Assembly: GCF_024713975.1 (NCBI RefSeq)
Contig: NC_091113.1
Coordinates: 12,846,501-12,910,500, forward strand
DNA length: 64,000 bases
Direction: 5' to 3'
Source: Paralichthys olivaceus
Lineage: Eukaryota > Chordata > Actinopteri > Pleuronectiformes > Paralichthyidae
The notes beneath the pieces are model-generated. The model made no database searches and was not told the DNA's origin. It saw only the letters and a program-made list of their open reading frames with translations. This document shows positions 36,201 to 47,968 of this stretch, piece after piece. The position numbers were made by a program, and so were the translations under genes. Position 1 is the stretch's first letter, and every line of letters begins with the position of its first letter.

Positions 36201-39200
36201 TTATATGGTGATGATGAATTAGTGCAGATTTGAGAATATAGTGACACTGCTGTATGTATGTATACATTCACTGCATTTTTGTTATGTTTTCAAACACAGT
36301 GGAACAGAACACACAGAAAATATGTGCAGTTATGAATGCCTGTCGTTATAGCAACCTGTAGATTTTGCAAAGAGCTAAAGAGATCAAAAGTTTGGGAATG
36401 ATATTTAATCAGATTTAAATCTTGTTTACCTGGATTCCCAACCAGTATAACAAACTGATAAATATTGTACCAAAAAATAATAATCAAGTGTGATCAAGTA
36501 AGAAATTACTAATTGCTTACCAATCCATACTCGATGCACAGAGAGTAAGTGAAACAAAAGCATCAATGTTTAAGTGTCACTGCTGAGATTTACCTCATCG
36601 TTACTGAGAGAAATTATTAAAAGCCAAAACTGCAAATCTGATAACTTTTAAAATAAGTTAACCAGAACCACCCCGACATACCTTCAGGGAAGAGGCTGGA
36701 GCTGTGCTGAATAAGAGGCTCGATAACTGTGACCACCTGGACTGAAGAAGCTGACGCCATGTCAAACAGAGCAGCTTCACTAAAGAGACACAGAGAAGCA
36801 GAGGAAACAACAAGAGGTCAGTCTGAGAGAAAATGACAATTTATCACAGACCTGGTATTAACCGTCCTGAGAGAGCTGATCAAAAGTGGTCCACGCTAAG
36901 TTTTTCTGTTTACACTTGGTGTTGAAATGCTTCTTGAATCGCTCCATATACAAAAAGAGAGATCTCTGCAGGCCGACGTTTCCACCATAAGCTGCCCATC
37001 AAGTAATTCATACACAGAAAATAATTTCTCATTATTGTGAGCAGATGTTCTGGTTCATTTATAGCACTGATGCTCAACTGAAGATGAGGAAAAGGAAGGA
37101 CAGGCCGAACAGGGAACATGAACGAGTGGAGTACGGTAACAGTGCACACAGTATCAAGACAAGTTCTTTCATACGCACCCTTCAGCTCGGGGCCAGAGCA
37201 GGTTGGGCCCCAAGACGATGGCGATGTTACTGGGGCTCATCTTGTTCACAGCCTGCTGCTCAGACAACAGAGACAAAAACTGCACCAGATACCTGACAGA
37301 GAGACGGAGGAAAACACAAAGACTGGGTAATGGAAGGAGACATGGGAGTTCAGGGAGGATCAGTCTGTCGTCATCACCACCTAGTGGCTTTCTGTAGTAC
37401 AAGTCATAAACCCTGCCTCCTCCATATTAGTGAATGGGACATGTACCAAACAAAAAAAAAGTCAGACTACACATAAAATCATTTGTTCTGTCTTTTTAGA
37501 TCTTTTTTTAGCACACTGATGTATGTTCAAGGGATCATTTTCTGTTCTTATTTTTTATTAGTTATATGATGTGTCACAATTGGTCGAGCATGTGTATTGG
37601 TGGGACCTCACTACCGCGGCTCCATCCCCCGTTAACTATTGCTCAGACTCTGGTTCCAAATGTGCAAGATGTATATTTGAGCTTCATTTCTGTGTAGGAG
37701 GAAGTGGAAACTTGTCATCCATACAGCTAAATCAATGAATGATAGCGCTACAGGAAAGGTCAGGGCATCGCCAAAGTCAGATGTATCACATTTTGGATCA
37801 AAGTGATGTGGAGTGACCGACAGACTGACATTACCATCTGTAGCTGTTTCACTAATGTGACTAAAAGGCATTTCGAAAGTGAAAGTTCATGTGGAAGAAA
37901 AGAGCATGATCAGATCGGGCACAAACCTGAGGTTGTTGTAGTTTTCAGGTGGGAGTTTCTTCAGCAACACTCTGAACTGCTCCAGTTTCTCTGTCAAGTC
38001 TTTTTCCCTATGAAGACACAGACCAAACTCAAGACACAAACCTGAAACCACAGTGAAATGAGAAATATTTTGAGTGTCGATGCTACACACACCCAGCTGC
38101 TTTGAACCAGTCTTTGCAGAGTTCAAAGGTCATCAGGGGCTCGGGCAGTTCTCGAAGGTAACACTTCAAAGCTCCTGTCATCGGATTCACAGACAAACAG
38201 TCCACAATCACAGCAGTGTTTAATCAGTTCAAGGTGAAATATACTTACAACAAAATGCTCTGCTGACTTCCCTCACTGCTTGATAAAGTAGAGTGATTTT
38301 AGGTTACTGCTCTAAAAATTCTCCAGCATACAGGAACTGATTTATTTCGCATGTGTGGAAGTTATAACGGGCTGAGTGAACCGAAGAGGAACAGTGAAAT
38401 GAGCAGTGAAAGTCAGGTTGGCTGATCAGACATAGAGAAACACCCGTGACTAATCTTTACCGGCCACAGCGTGTGGGTCCATGCTGAACTCGCTGTGGTC
38501 CACTGTTCCTTGATCCAGGCAAGTCTTCAGCCTCTTCACCACCGAGGCTGCCGCCGCCAGACGGAACAGACCCTTGAGAGGCAAGCGAGGAGAGGAGCAG
38601 TGATTAAGTGGGAGAGCTAGTGTTTAGACCCAATGTTTTGTCTGAATTTAGAAGTAAAATGCAAACAGTATGCAAGTCTTTCGTGATTGCGGTGCTCTCT
38701 GATAATATTGCATAAAGGAAGCATACATGGGGTAATAAGTATCGGCCCTAGAACACAACCTTGTAGAATGAGTTGACTATTATTTTTGGACATGTAAGAG
38801 TCCTTGCTCTCATCAACAAAGCGTAATCTGATAAATACAAATTAAACCAGCCTAGTGCTGTTTCATTAACCCCAAAGACATGTTCCCTTCTCTGCAAAAG
38901 AATCGTGTGATCAGTTGTGTCAAATGCTGTGAGATCAGTACAGAGACAAGCCTGATTTCTTTTTCATCCCATCACTCCTACCTCCTCTCCCATGCCCGTT
39001 CTCAGCAGCATGTGAATACACTCCTGGATGGGTGTGGCGATTTCTCTGTCGCTTTGAGACAGATGAGACAGCAGAGGCTCCCCGTAGACTTTCTTATTGG
39101 AGAGGCCCAGCATTGGCCCTGCACAATCAGACAGAGCACACAGGGGAAATTAGCACATGTAGCAATATTGCGTCAATATTGTGACGGTGGAAATATACGC

Positions 39201-42200
39201 TCAGATAGACACACACAAGTTCACCATTTTGACTGTGATTCTCTTTGAGCTCGCTGATGTTTTTGTCCAGGAACTCGTGTGAATGTTTGTGGTATTCTGC
39301 TTGCAGCTCGAGAAGCTACATTTGTACAAACAAAAGAGGTTGTGGATATGAGAAGCTGAATGAGTAAAGATTACAAAGTTAGACATGAACACTTTAAAAT
39401 TCATTCAGATGTAAAAAAAAAACCAAAACCCCGTAAAGCAATCACAACTGCAGCTCACACGAATGAAGTAATTAGCATAGGAATCTTCTTTTGTTGCAAA
39501 GTGGTACAGATCTGCAGAGTACTGGTCCTGCAGAGACAGAAAACATCAAGAATAAACCATTTACTTCACAGAGCTACTGGTGGGGGTTCAGTGTCTTGCT
39601 AAAGGACACAAGGTACTCTTACCTTGATGCTCTCCAACTTCCTCCATGCCTCTTCCACTTCCTCCCGAAGCCCCTCCTGCTTTGCCTGGGGACCAGTGCT
39701 GGCCTGGCTCCTGGCCACAATTATACACAAAGAGGACATTCCATTGATTTTCTGGAGACTTTCTTACCTGAACCATAGTAACTACTCTTCTAACCCTTAC
39801 CCCAACCTCAACCAAACACATTTTCATATTAAAATGTTTACATTATGAGGAATTTTTTCTCCCAATACGGAAGAAAAGTCCCAATATTGTGACTATATAA
39901 ACAAATTTAGGTCCCCACAACATGACCTAACCCTGAGTGAGGCTGTGTACCTCACCTGATTCTTGCATTGTTCCAGTCTGTAGTGAGCTTTGTAAATTGC
40001 TTCTTGTTCTTGAGAATCTCTGGTAAATCATCCTAAAAAGAAAACCAACAAGGGAAAAGTTCTGAGACTAAACTTTTTAAATATTGTGTGGCCTTTTCAG
40101 TGGTGACTGAGCTCTATATGTGTTTGTTTTTGCAATAAACAAGAAAATACAAATGAGCCAGTCAGACGCTCTGAAGCACGAAGACAAAATAGCACGAGCA
40201 CTTGACATATAACTAGTACCATGTTTTACAATGGTTGTGAGTATTTTAAGATGCAGTGCAGCCGTGGTTTAAGTGTTCATGAGAAGTCTGACGGAAGTTT
40301 CTCTTTGGTAGCTGCTGTCTCACCTCGCTGAGCTTGTTGAGCGGCACCAGGACTTCCCTTTCCAGTTTCATCTCAAAGTCGGCCAGCATGCTGGCCAGCA
40401 TCTTCTCCATGAAACAGCACATCTCCAACACCTTCCTGCCACACACACAGAAACCATCAAACACACACTGTAGAGTGCCTGCAACAACACCTGCAAATAT
40501 ATATAATATTCTGATCCAACATGGGACTCCCTCATGTCTACAAAACATCTGATGCATCATTAGACAAAGCAAGAGACATGGAATTAATGGCAGCTCATCT
40601 TATTGCTCTATCAACTCTATGACTATAAATAAACAATACAGTAAACAGAGGGTCTACACAGGGTGGGGGACCAAAGTTCAGAGTGAGTATGTATGTATGG
40701 ATAGATAAACTGCAGAGGATCAAACCCGTCACCTGATAGAGGACTCTGCGTCAAAGTCTTTGAGGCTCTCTGCGATACTGACAGACAGCAGCATCAGAGG
40801 GAGCTTTTTCTACGGAGAGAGAAGTGGGTGTGACACCTGTCAGCGACCAATCAAATATGTTTCCAGAGATGCTGTGGATGCAGTAAGTCTCCAAGTGTCT
40901 GAGTACCATTCGTCTCTCAGCCTCCAGCCCGGGCTGACTCTGCATGCAGCCCTGCAGCTTCTTGTAAACGACCTGGGCCGCCTTTTTGGCTGGTTCCACC
41001 CGCTGCTCCACCTTCATTCATTTATGCAGTCACACACAAACAAACAAATCATTGTCTAAACATTGTCTATAATAAAGTGTGCACTCATTTGCATAGTTTT
41101 CAAGAGCAGAAGTCATTAGTGCCAAGATTTTGATAGAGGGTTTTTTGTACTTCTCTTTTTAGCACCACATCAGAAAATACTGACAATATCCATCCCTGTA
41201 AACAATCAGAAGTGAGACAGGGATAAAACTGGAAAAAAAATATTTTGAGAAAACTGTGTGACGTAATGATGTAATGTATGGAAATTGTAATGTGCAGATA
41301 TGAACAGAAAAAGGTGTGTAACTTAAGTTTGTTAATTTGCTCTCTGGATGTTTTCTTTCCACAAGAAACAAAAAAATGTACTTCAACCTGTGGAGTCTCG
41401 ATTTAAGGTCCGGTGTGTAAGATTTAGGAGAAAGGGAACTATGGGCGGATATTTAATGGAGAATAATCCTCATAGAATAGAATAGAATAGAAACTTTATT
41501 GTCATTGTACAACATACAACGAAATTAAGGTGCAGCTCCAGAAAGTGTTTTAAGGGAGAGTTGACCCACCACCAAAGAAGCCCGAAAGTAATATTTACAT
41601 TCACATTAGTGCAGCGCACACACACATCCACAAACACCCACACACACCCACACTGGTCCACACACACACACACACAAATATGAATCGAACAGATCCTACA
41701 GTGCAAATGGAAAATGGACGATCATTTATACTCGCATTCAGTGCACTCAAGGTATATAGACTCAGCTACACACACACAGTAACATGATGTTTTCACTAGT
41801 TCATTTCATCTAAATTGTATGAATTGTAGTTTTCTTTACCCCAGAAAAGACCCTTTATATTTAAATACTTTATATTTACATGCAGGGGGTGCTCTCTACG
41901 GAGGCTGCCATGTTTTTTACATTAGTCCAGACTGAACCAACTAAACACCTTTTGTGTTTTTATGACAACTGAAGCTGCCACAGGTTCTTTTTCATGTTTG
42001 GAAGGAGAGGGTGAGGTGAGGGGTGTTCAGCTGCAAAATATAATGTCAACACTAGATATCACAAAATTCTACACACTGTACCTTTAAGTTGCTTTTAACA
42101 TGGTGTCTCGTGTTGTGATGAACCAGTCACCAAGAACACTCAATCAAGGTGTGTGCGATAAATTTCACATTTGGGTGAGAGTGTCTTCTAAAGCTCATTG

Positions 42201-44910
42201 AACACATCATTTACCAACAAGCACATGGACGAAGCAGTAACTATAACTGTATTGTTAGTAATGTGTTATTCATGCTGGTATTACTTGTCAGGATGAGACA
42301 GAGTTTTTCTTTTTCTCACCAGTACCAGGTCCTCGTGTAGTAGTTCAGTGGCATCTTGTGACCTGATGATGTGACACAGAGTTGGTTAGTGAACGTAAAC
42401 TCTCTGATGTCAGATAACAAGCTTCAATTTCAACATTCAAATGTGGTTTCTAGTTATTCTATTATTGTCTTACTGATTTGCTGGTTATTTTCTCAATTAA
42501 TCTCATCTATTAAATTCACATTTCCATCACAGATCTTCCTTCTCCTCTTCCTCCCACCAACACTGCCATCTTGTCCATTTGGAGCCTGTACAGTAGTGAA
42601 AGGGGGATGTACTTTAACTTTTTTATTTGGTCCTTGTCCCATTTATTAGGCATGGAGGAGGCTGGGTTTATGACCTACACAGCAGCCTGCCACCAGGGGG
42701 CTATTGTGACACTGCCTTCACTTTAGTGGCGCTGTCATGTCGTCCATCTTAGCTGCGTGCTGGACTGTTCGCAGTCTTTGTGCTAAAATGAGCTAAGTAG
42801 AAGCTGATGCTAACTTCATATCACTTACTTAAGATTAGAAATAATCATCAAATACAAACTGGTATATCCATTGGCCAACTGTGGTAAACTTTTTTTTAGA
42901 TCAGCCTGAAAAACAACACAAAGCCAACAAGCTGAATGTGAAATGTGAGGGTTGTCTGTGGTTTACTGCAGCACCAGCACTGAGAGAGAAATGACGGTTA
43001 AACACCACAACTCTGTTTCGCCTCCGCTGTGGCATGCAGTCATGGGAAAGGGGAGGTGAAAGAGCTCAGCAGAGATGAAGCGCAACACGTGTCTCTGCTG
43101 CTGTCAGAACATCTTTAAGTTAGTGATGCAGAAAAAGGAAGCCCAGCCCAGTTTGAAAAGAGGTCAGATGAGCTTCAGCACATCCTAGTATGTACGTTTT
43201 TGTTTTCCCCAATGAACTTGTCACCTGACATTTCAAAACACAAAGAGGAAGAATGCATGAAGCTCACGTCATTTCCTTTTTGTAACTTTGGGAGATGTTA
43301 CATTACATGCCAGCAAATGTAGCGTAGGCTTTATAAGGAGAGTTGAAGCGAGGGTTGGAAATCGAGTAAAAGATATCAAGAGCAGGCCAAACGATACTGC
43401 CCACGCCTTCCCATCAGCCCTGATGTCAAAGCTACACCCCCAAAACACATGAAGCCAACTTTTCCACCACGTGCTTGCTAATTTCTTATTGGTCGTGTTT
43501 ATTACAGTCATGCGAGGATCACAGGCAAAAGCTTTTTATCCTTTTTCAGATGACTTTATTCGTTGATGGCTTTCAGGGGCGTGATATTTCAACAAATACG
43601 ATTTTACACACATTATCAGCCCTACCTTTAAAAGTGTGACACTGTTGATCTAAGAATCAAACAGAATCAGTAAACTGCTCCACACAAAGTGAACACTGAC
43701 GTCTCCCTCGATAAAAACATACTGTACATTACATGTGAACACTTAGAATGCATGCGTGTGCTACTGTGCATAATGTCTGTGCATGTGTTTATCTCATCAA
43801 AAGTCACAGAGCTGAAGCAAAGTGAGAACTCGGTGGAGGGATGTTTGTAGCTGAAGTGCACGTTGCTCTGCTGCAGATGCATGGTGTGTAGGTTTATTGT
43901 TACACACACACACACACACTCAGACAAAGTGCAGGGGTATGATTTCATCACCCACTCGGTTGCAAAAACTCTCAAGACCCGAGGTAATCGACTTGTTATC
44001 AACCCAATACTTGAAGACAAAGTGACACCTTCTCGTGAGGAACAGACTACATATGCAGAGAGGTGAACTGATAAGACGAACAGAAAAATGAAAACAGTGA
44101 TGATAATTCAGACAGAAAAATTGCAATAATCTATTTACGTTGTGTCACGATTTCATTTCCCGTTGCAGAGATGTCACACGCTTGTCCCTAAAAAAAAAAT
44201 ACCCAAGCAGCATGTCTCTTTCAAGAGGAACCAGCAACTGTGGCATTCCCGCTCTACACGCTTTCCACCACCGTATATGCAACAGTGAAAATGAGAACAT
44301 GGTAAACCAAAGCAGAATAGAACGTTTCCTCAAAGCAGAATAGCACTAAAACGAAAGCTTCTCCAGCATACTGTGTCAGGGAGTAAAAGGCTGTGGATTT
44401 GATGAAAATAGATACATAAAAGGCTTTAATACTTAAAATATTACAAATGATTTGATTTGATTTTACTATTGTATTTGTATTAAATGTGCCTCAGAAATAA
44501 GTTTGACGTGAGATCGTCCGTACTTAGATTAAAACTCCGATCCTTGAAGAAAACTGATGTAAATTCACGTTATCAAGCGTCAAAGCTAAAGATTTTTGCT
44601 GAACTGAATTTAAACTTTTCATTTACAAGTGAAACATTGTGTTCTTTCTTCTCTCACTAGTTATAGTTGCACTTTATAGTGCAACTATGGTCTCAAACAT
44701 CAGTGTGACTAACATGGTCATGTGTAAACTATAAACATTATATCCATCACTAAAACATACCAGTTTCTGGTTGAAAGCACTCGAGTGTGGGAAAATAACG
44801 AGCTACATAAGTGACAGTTTCAATGCAACAGAATTTCTGAAACTCAGAAGTTTCACTTACTTTGCTGCAGAGCTGAGCTGCTTCAGGATGCTCAGAGACT
44901 GTCGGAGCAT
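33289..44910 (-). CDS. sh3bp1: SH3 domain-binding protein 1: BAR-domain RhoGAP
   Basis: Eighteen coding exons: 44861-44910, 42320-42362, 40907-41011, 40733-40809, 40324-40435, 39956-40032, 39623-39710, 39459-39527, 39225-39315, 38982-39118, 38461-38572, 38093-38174, 37927-38007, 37179-37292, 36682-36779, 35945-36113, 35394-35761, 33289-33539. All junctions are GT-AG and keep phase; the product is 707 aa (human about 701). It switches off Rac/Cdc42-type GTPases at membranes and in the exocyst pathway. The BAR domain (about 20-240) includes VEQRVEPAKKAAQVVYKKLQ and the LYHFATKEDSYANYF stretch. The RhoGAP domain (about 265-445) has the arginine finger R287 in GLFRLAA and the conserved SPSNIAIVLGPNLLWP. 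The tail is Ser/Pro-rich with PIPAPR and KKPPPKKPGLR SH3-ligand motifs. Linkage to cdc42ep1, as in human 22q13, favours sh3bp1 over arhgap17/44. The first exon is small, and its start is the least certain part. Confidence 0.93.
33608..34020. mobile_element. MITE family A copy in sh3bp1 intron 17
   Basis: Starts with CATAGACTGTAAATAAACAT and GAAGTGAAGCCAAAATATCC. It passes GTGTGATAAGAAGTACCTGA and ATGTATTTGATGTGTACTTT and ends with TGTAGCCAGCCACCAGGTGG. The order is the same as in the copy at 62993-63313. Confidence 0.65.
34021..35393 (-). other. Rest of sh3bp1 intron 17
   Basis: No exon seen. The block at about 34930-35240 (GTTGCATCATGGGAAATGTG, then GGTGCGAACACACCCATGG) looks like a degenerate interspersed repeat, but I cannot assign it to a family. 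Confidence 0.5.
37364..37730. mobile_element. MITE family A copy in sh3bp1 intron 13
   Basis: Left part CTGTCGTCATCACCACCTAG and GTCATAAACCCTGCCTCCTC; right part GCTTCATTTCTGTGTAGGAG and AACTTGTCATCCATACAG. The middle GGTCGAGCATG block also occurs in the copy at 45.6 kb. Both ends appear present. Confidence 0.65.
38640..38945 (-). mobile_element. Decayed L2/Rex-type LINE reverse-transcriptase fragment
   Basis: On the minus strand the frame ending near 38927 reads AFDTTDHTILLQR, followed by ETALGWFNLYLSDY. After a frame change, VLGPILITPCMLPL follows. These match, in order, the AFDxVDH, TALxWFxSYLSDR and VLGPxLFxLYMLPL segments of L2-clade reverse transcriptases. The catalytic YADD box is not recognisable. 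It lies in sh3bp1 intron 10, in the same orientation as the gene. It is a dead fragment with at least one frameshift. Confidence 0.75.
39545..39620 (-). repeat. SINE-like fragment in sh3bp1 intron 7
   Basis: GGGGGTTCAGTGTCTTGCTA and AAGGACACAAGG are the complement of a GTGTCCTTGGGCAAGACACT-type block that also appears, decayed, in the SINE-like copy at 60334-60568. Short remnant. Confidence 0.45.
41403..42092. mobile_element. MITE family B interrupted by a second insertion
   Basis: The ends are inverted: AAGGTCCGGTGTGTAAGATT on the left, and ACACACTGTACCTTTAAG on the right, whose complement is CTTAAAGGTACAGTGTGT. The interior, including TATTTAAATACTTTATATTT, GGAGGCTGCCATGTTTTTTA and CTAAACACCTTTTGTGTTTT, is an element I recognise as abundant in percomorphs. 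The host sequence breaks after AATAATCCTC and resumes at GATGTTTTCACTAG, so bases of about 41473-41785 are a younger insertion. The whole lies in sh3bp1 intron 2. Confidence 0.75.
41473..41785 (-). mobile_element. Retroposon fragment nested in MITE family B
   Basis: Begins with an (AGAAT)n-type array, then ACTTTATTGTCATTGTACAA and CATACAACGAAATT. This is typical of a retroposon 3' tail seen in many fish genomes. Read on the minus strand the tandem tail is at the 3' end, and the 5' end is truncated. The (CA)-rich interior has no coding capacity. Confidence 0.55.
42610..42780. mobile_element. MITE family A fragment in sh3bp1 intron 1
   Basis: Reads CATGGAGGAGGCTGGGTTTA, GCCTGCCACCAGGGGGCTAT, then GCTGTCATGTCGTCCATCTT. 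The order and orientation match the right part of the copy at 62993-63313. It carries a CTCF-like motif at 42689-42704. Confidence 0.65.
42781..44860 (-). other. Rest of sh3bp1 intron 1
   Basis: No exon seen between the small first coding exon and exon 2. A short CA array lies near 43903-43918. A 10-bp inverted repeat (ATAGTTGCAC / GTGCAACTAT, loop of six) lies at 44663-44688. Confidence 0.6.
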
Positions 44911-47900
44911 GTCTGCAGCGGAACCTGACCAGCTTCTCTACCTCACCCCCCACCTGAGTCCTGCTCAGGCCCACTGAGTGTCACTGCTTCACAACACGTC
45001 CACGCAGGGCCGTGCTACTTCTTCAGGTGAAGAAGGTGGAGCACAGGCCCGTTCTTCTCTGTGTGTGCGTGTTATCGTCAGTTTTTGTTCTGGTTTCAGG
45101 GGTGTGCTCTTAAGTAACAGCAACACAAGTCAGTGAATGAGGAAGTTGCACAGATGAAGTGTCAGCTGCGGGTGGAAGAGAGATTTTGTTTGTCAGGTTT
45201 GACTGCCACACTTTGTTTTAACAGTCTGTACTGATGATGATGATAACTCCGACATTACACAATGGACTTAAAATGGGTTTTATTTTGAAGAATTTACTTT
45301 TGACAAATCTCATTTCCAAATATCCTCGCAGCCTGCGGTTAGTCAGTGCTTCTGTAAATGACAGTGTGTGTGGACAGATGTACAGAGGTAAAAAAAACTC
45401 AACAAAAGGGGAAACTGTGACTGCTGCTGATATGTAGTTTTAAATCAGTGCAATTTAAATGTCTGTTTTATTTGAATATGGGCAATACTCAGTCCTACAA
45501 TATTTTTATAAGTTGGGCTTTACCTGCATTCACTTTCTTTTTCAAGTTTCATTCTTTTTTTGTTTTGCCCAAAATAAAAGTTGACATAATTCCCACTTTC
45601 TCCCACTATCCACAAATGAAGCCATAATTTGCGCAGTAGCAATAGGAGGGACGGAGCTGCTGTACCTAGGTCCTGCTGATAAGTATGCTCGACCAATCGC
45701 GAATCAGTCTCAGAAAATTCTCTCCGTCTTTAAAGCATCGAATTACTAATTTAAACCAAACTTACTGGAAAAGCTGACACTTGAACTAACAGCAGTGTGA
45801 TAAGAACAAACTAAAATGACAGAAACTAACATGGAAGAGGTGGGGTTTAGGACATGTTCTCCACTAGGGGGCGATCAAGACGCTTTGGCGTCACTTTGGG
45901 GGAGCAGAAATGTCGTCCATCATTACTTAGTCTGTGCCTTTCACTCTCAATAACATTATTCTGGTGTGTGTGCGATATTTGGTGCAGCCTGAGTTTCAGA
46001 GGACCGTTGGGTATCGGTGGAGGTTTCTACTGACGGCCATTTTTTAATTTAAATGTATTTTCGCAAGTAATTGATATATTTCCATTTGCTTCTTATTTCA
46101 AAATGTTATATTAAACATAGGTTCATTTTATTTTTAAAAAACGATTTTATCTGACCGTTTTATCTCACATCTGAATCGATATGGTGATTCCATTAGAGTC
46201 ATAATCAACATGAAAAACAACATAACCATCTCCTGTTTGTCCAATAAAGATTCTGTGATCAAACATGGTATTAAATTGGTCCTTCAGTCTGAGATAAGCA
46301 GGACACACTTCATTAAGAGTTTGATTTTCACAATGTGTTCAAATATAAAATATATATTAATAACTTACTAAATTCTCATATTGTAATGACGCACAGAAGC
46401 ATCCAACTTTCACTTCTGAGTTGAACATCCGGAGATGAGCGAACGATCAGAGGTTTGTGTTGGTCAAATGCTGCCATGTAGTGGCGATATTAACGAACTG
46501 CACATGAAGAACACAAACATGATGCTCTGTTTAAATAGTGTTGTTGCGTTTTTCTGGAAACACCAGCTTATGATCCATAGGTTAAAAAAAAAAAAATCAA
46601 CATTTACAATTGAACATAGTATTTTAGCTATGAATGATTTTATTGTTTAAAAATGACACAAGGGGAAATTATTTTCATGATGTGGCTACAATTATCACTC
46701 TTTTCAACCACTCCCATATTATAAGCAATCTTTTTTTCCTGATAAAGACATTTCCAAATCCAGCTAATATGGAGTTACCAATTCTTTATGTACATCTGTG
46801 TGGTCTAAATCATACAAATGCAATCTTTGTAAGTAACTGACTGTTGGAGAGGAGTTGAGCTGTCTGTGATCATTTTGTTATTACTGGTGCTGATGTAGAA
46901 TACCTGATAAACTAACCGAGTGTAGGTTTAATCACAGGAGATAAAGACTGTTAACTGGCCTCGTGTAAACTTGGAAAAAGGCAACAGAAGACGCACAGAA
47001 CCACAGAGGGTCCCATCGGACGCTGGGCAAGGCCACGGTCGCTGAGGCAGTTTCAGACTACGCTCTCCAGCAATGATGCTCAACCACTAAAACTGTTATT
47101 AATTAGGCAATTCAAGTAAGATTCCTGGTGCTTTGAGGAAAGGATTACAGGAAACATTTTGAGAAGACTTTAGAACCAATGAGTACAAGTTGATCAAAGG
47201 GAGTAGAAGAGTACATTTGGGAAGAAACCAATGACTTAACTGAACAGTGAAATTAATTACATTCTAAACTCACTCCAAATGTGTAAATTGCCAAAATAAA
47301 AAGGGTCTGAAAACTAATGGAAATGAAACCACTGCTTTAAACATGTAGCAGCTGAGGTACAGCATGCCACTTGTTGATCCAAAACAAAAATATATATACC
47401 TACATAGTATATTTTCTATATGTCAGTTTATCCTCTGAATAGTTTTCTTTTCTCCACATTTCACTGATTTGCCGTCTTACAAAACATGTGAGATGGAAGG
47501 AAAAGTAAAGCACCAAGGAAATTCTCATGCACGCTCGCTGTAATACCTGTCCAGTCATTGAGTAAATTTGTACTAGATAACGTTATAAAATGTATGAATG
47601 AAAAGGAATGGAAATAACTCCAGCAGCTTTAGAATTAAAACCCTGGTTGAAAGAGAAAAGAGGTAGTGAAGCACTTGGAAAACCTGCGATTGTCTCCTCT
47701 TGGAATTTCAAAGAAAACTAGAGGCATCCCAAATGTTGCATTCCTCTTCCTCTCACTTTTCTCCACCCGTTTCCCCCAGTCCTGACAACACAGTCATGGA
47801 AGACCCACAACCCTCAGATTTGAAATGAGGGACAGGAGTTCAGGAGCACCCCTGATCTCACACCTCTTGCATTGGTCCCCTCCCCGTTTCTCCTTTTCCT

Positions 47901-47968
47901 CCTCCAGATCTCCTTCTCTCTCCATCCCTCTGAGACTGAAGTGCATGATGAAGCTTACAGATGGAGCA
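44911..47968. other. Interval between sh3bp1 5' end and pdap1 3' end
   Basis: The sh3bp1 promoter must lie just above 44910, but I see no clear core element. A full-length-looking MITE is at 45580-45935. A possible minus-strand AATAAA for pdap1 is at 46643-46638, but it would imply a 1.3-kb 3' UTR, so I do not rely on it. No other gene recognised. Confidence 0.5.
45580..45935. mobile_element. MITE family A, long copy
   Basis: Reads CTCCCACTATCCACAAATGA, GCTCGACCAATCGCGAATCA, GCAGTGTGATAAGAACAAAC, CATGGAAGAGGTGGGGTTTA, CCACTAGGGGGCGATCAAGA, then AGAAATGTCGTCCATCATTA. It lines up over its length with the copies at 33.6 and 63.0 kb. It carries a CTCF-like motif at 45859-45875. Confidence 0.65.

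Noticed and set aside
33289..44910. Assignment of the BAR-RhoGAP gene to arhgap17 or arhgap44
   Set aside because: The domain order is shared by the three genes. Length (707 aa), the tail and the position beside cdc42ep1, as in human 22q13, favour sh3bp1.
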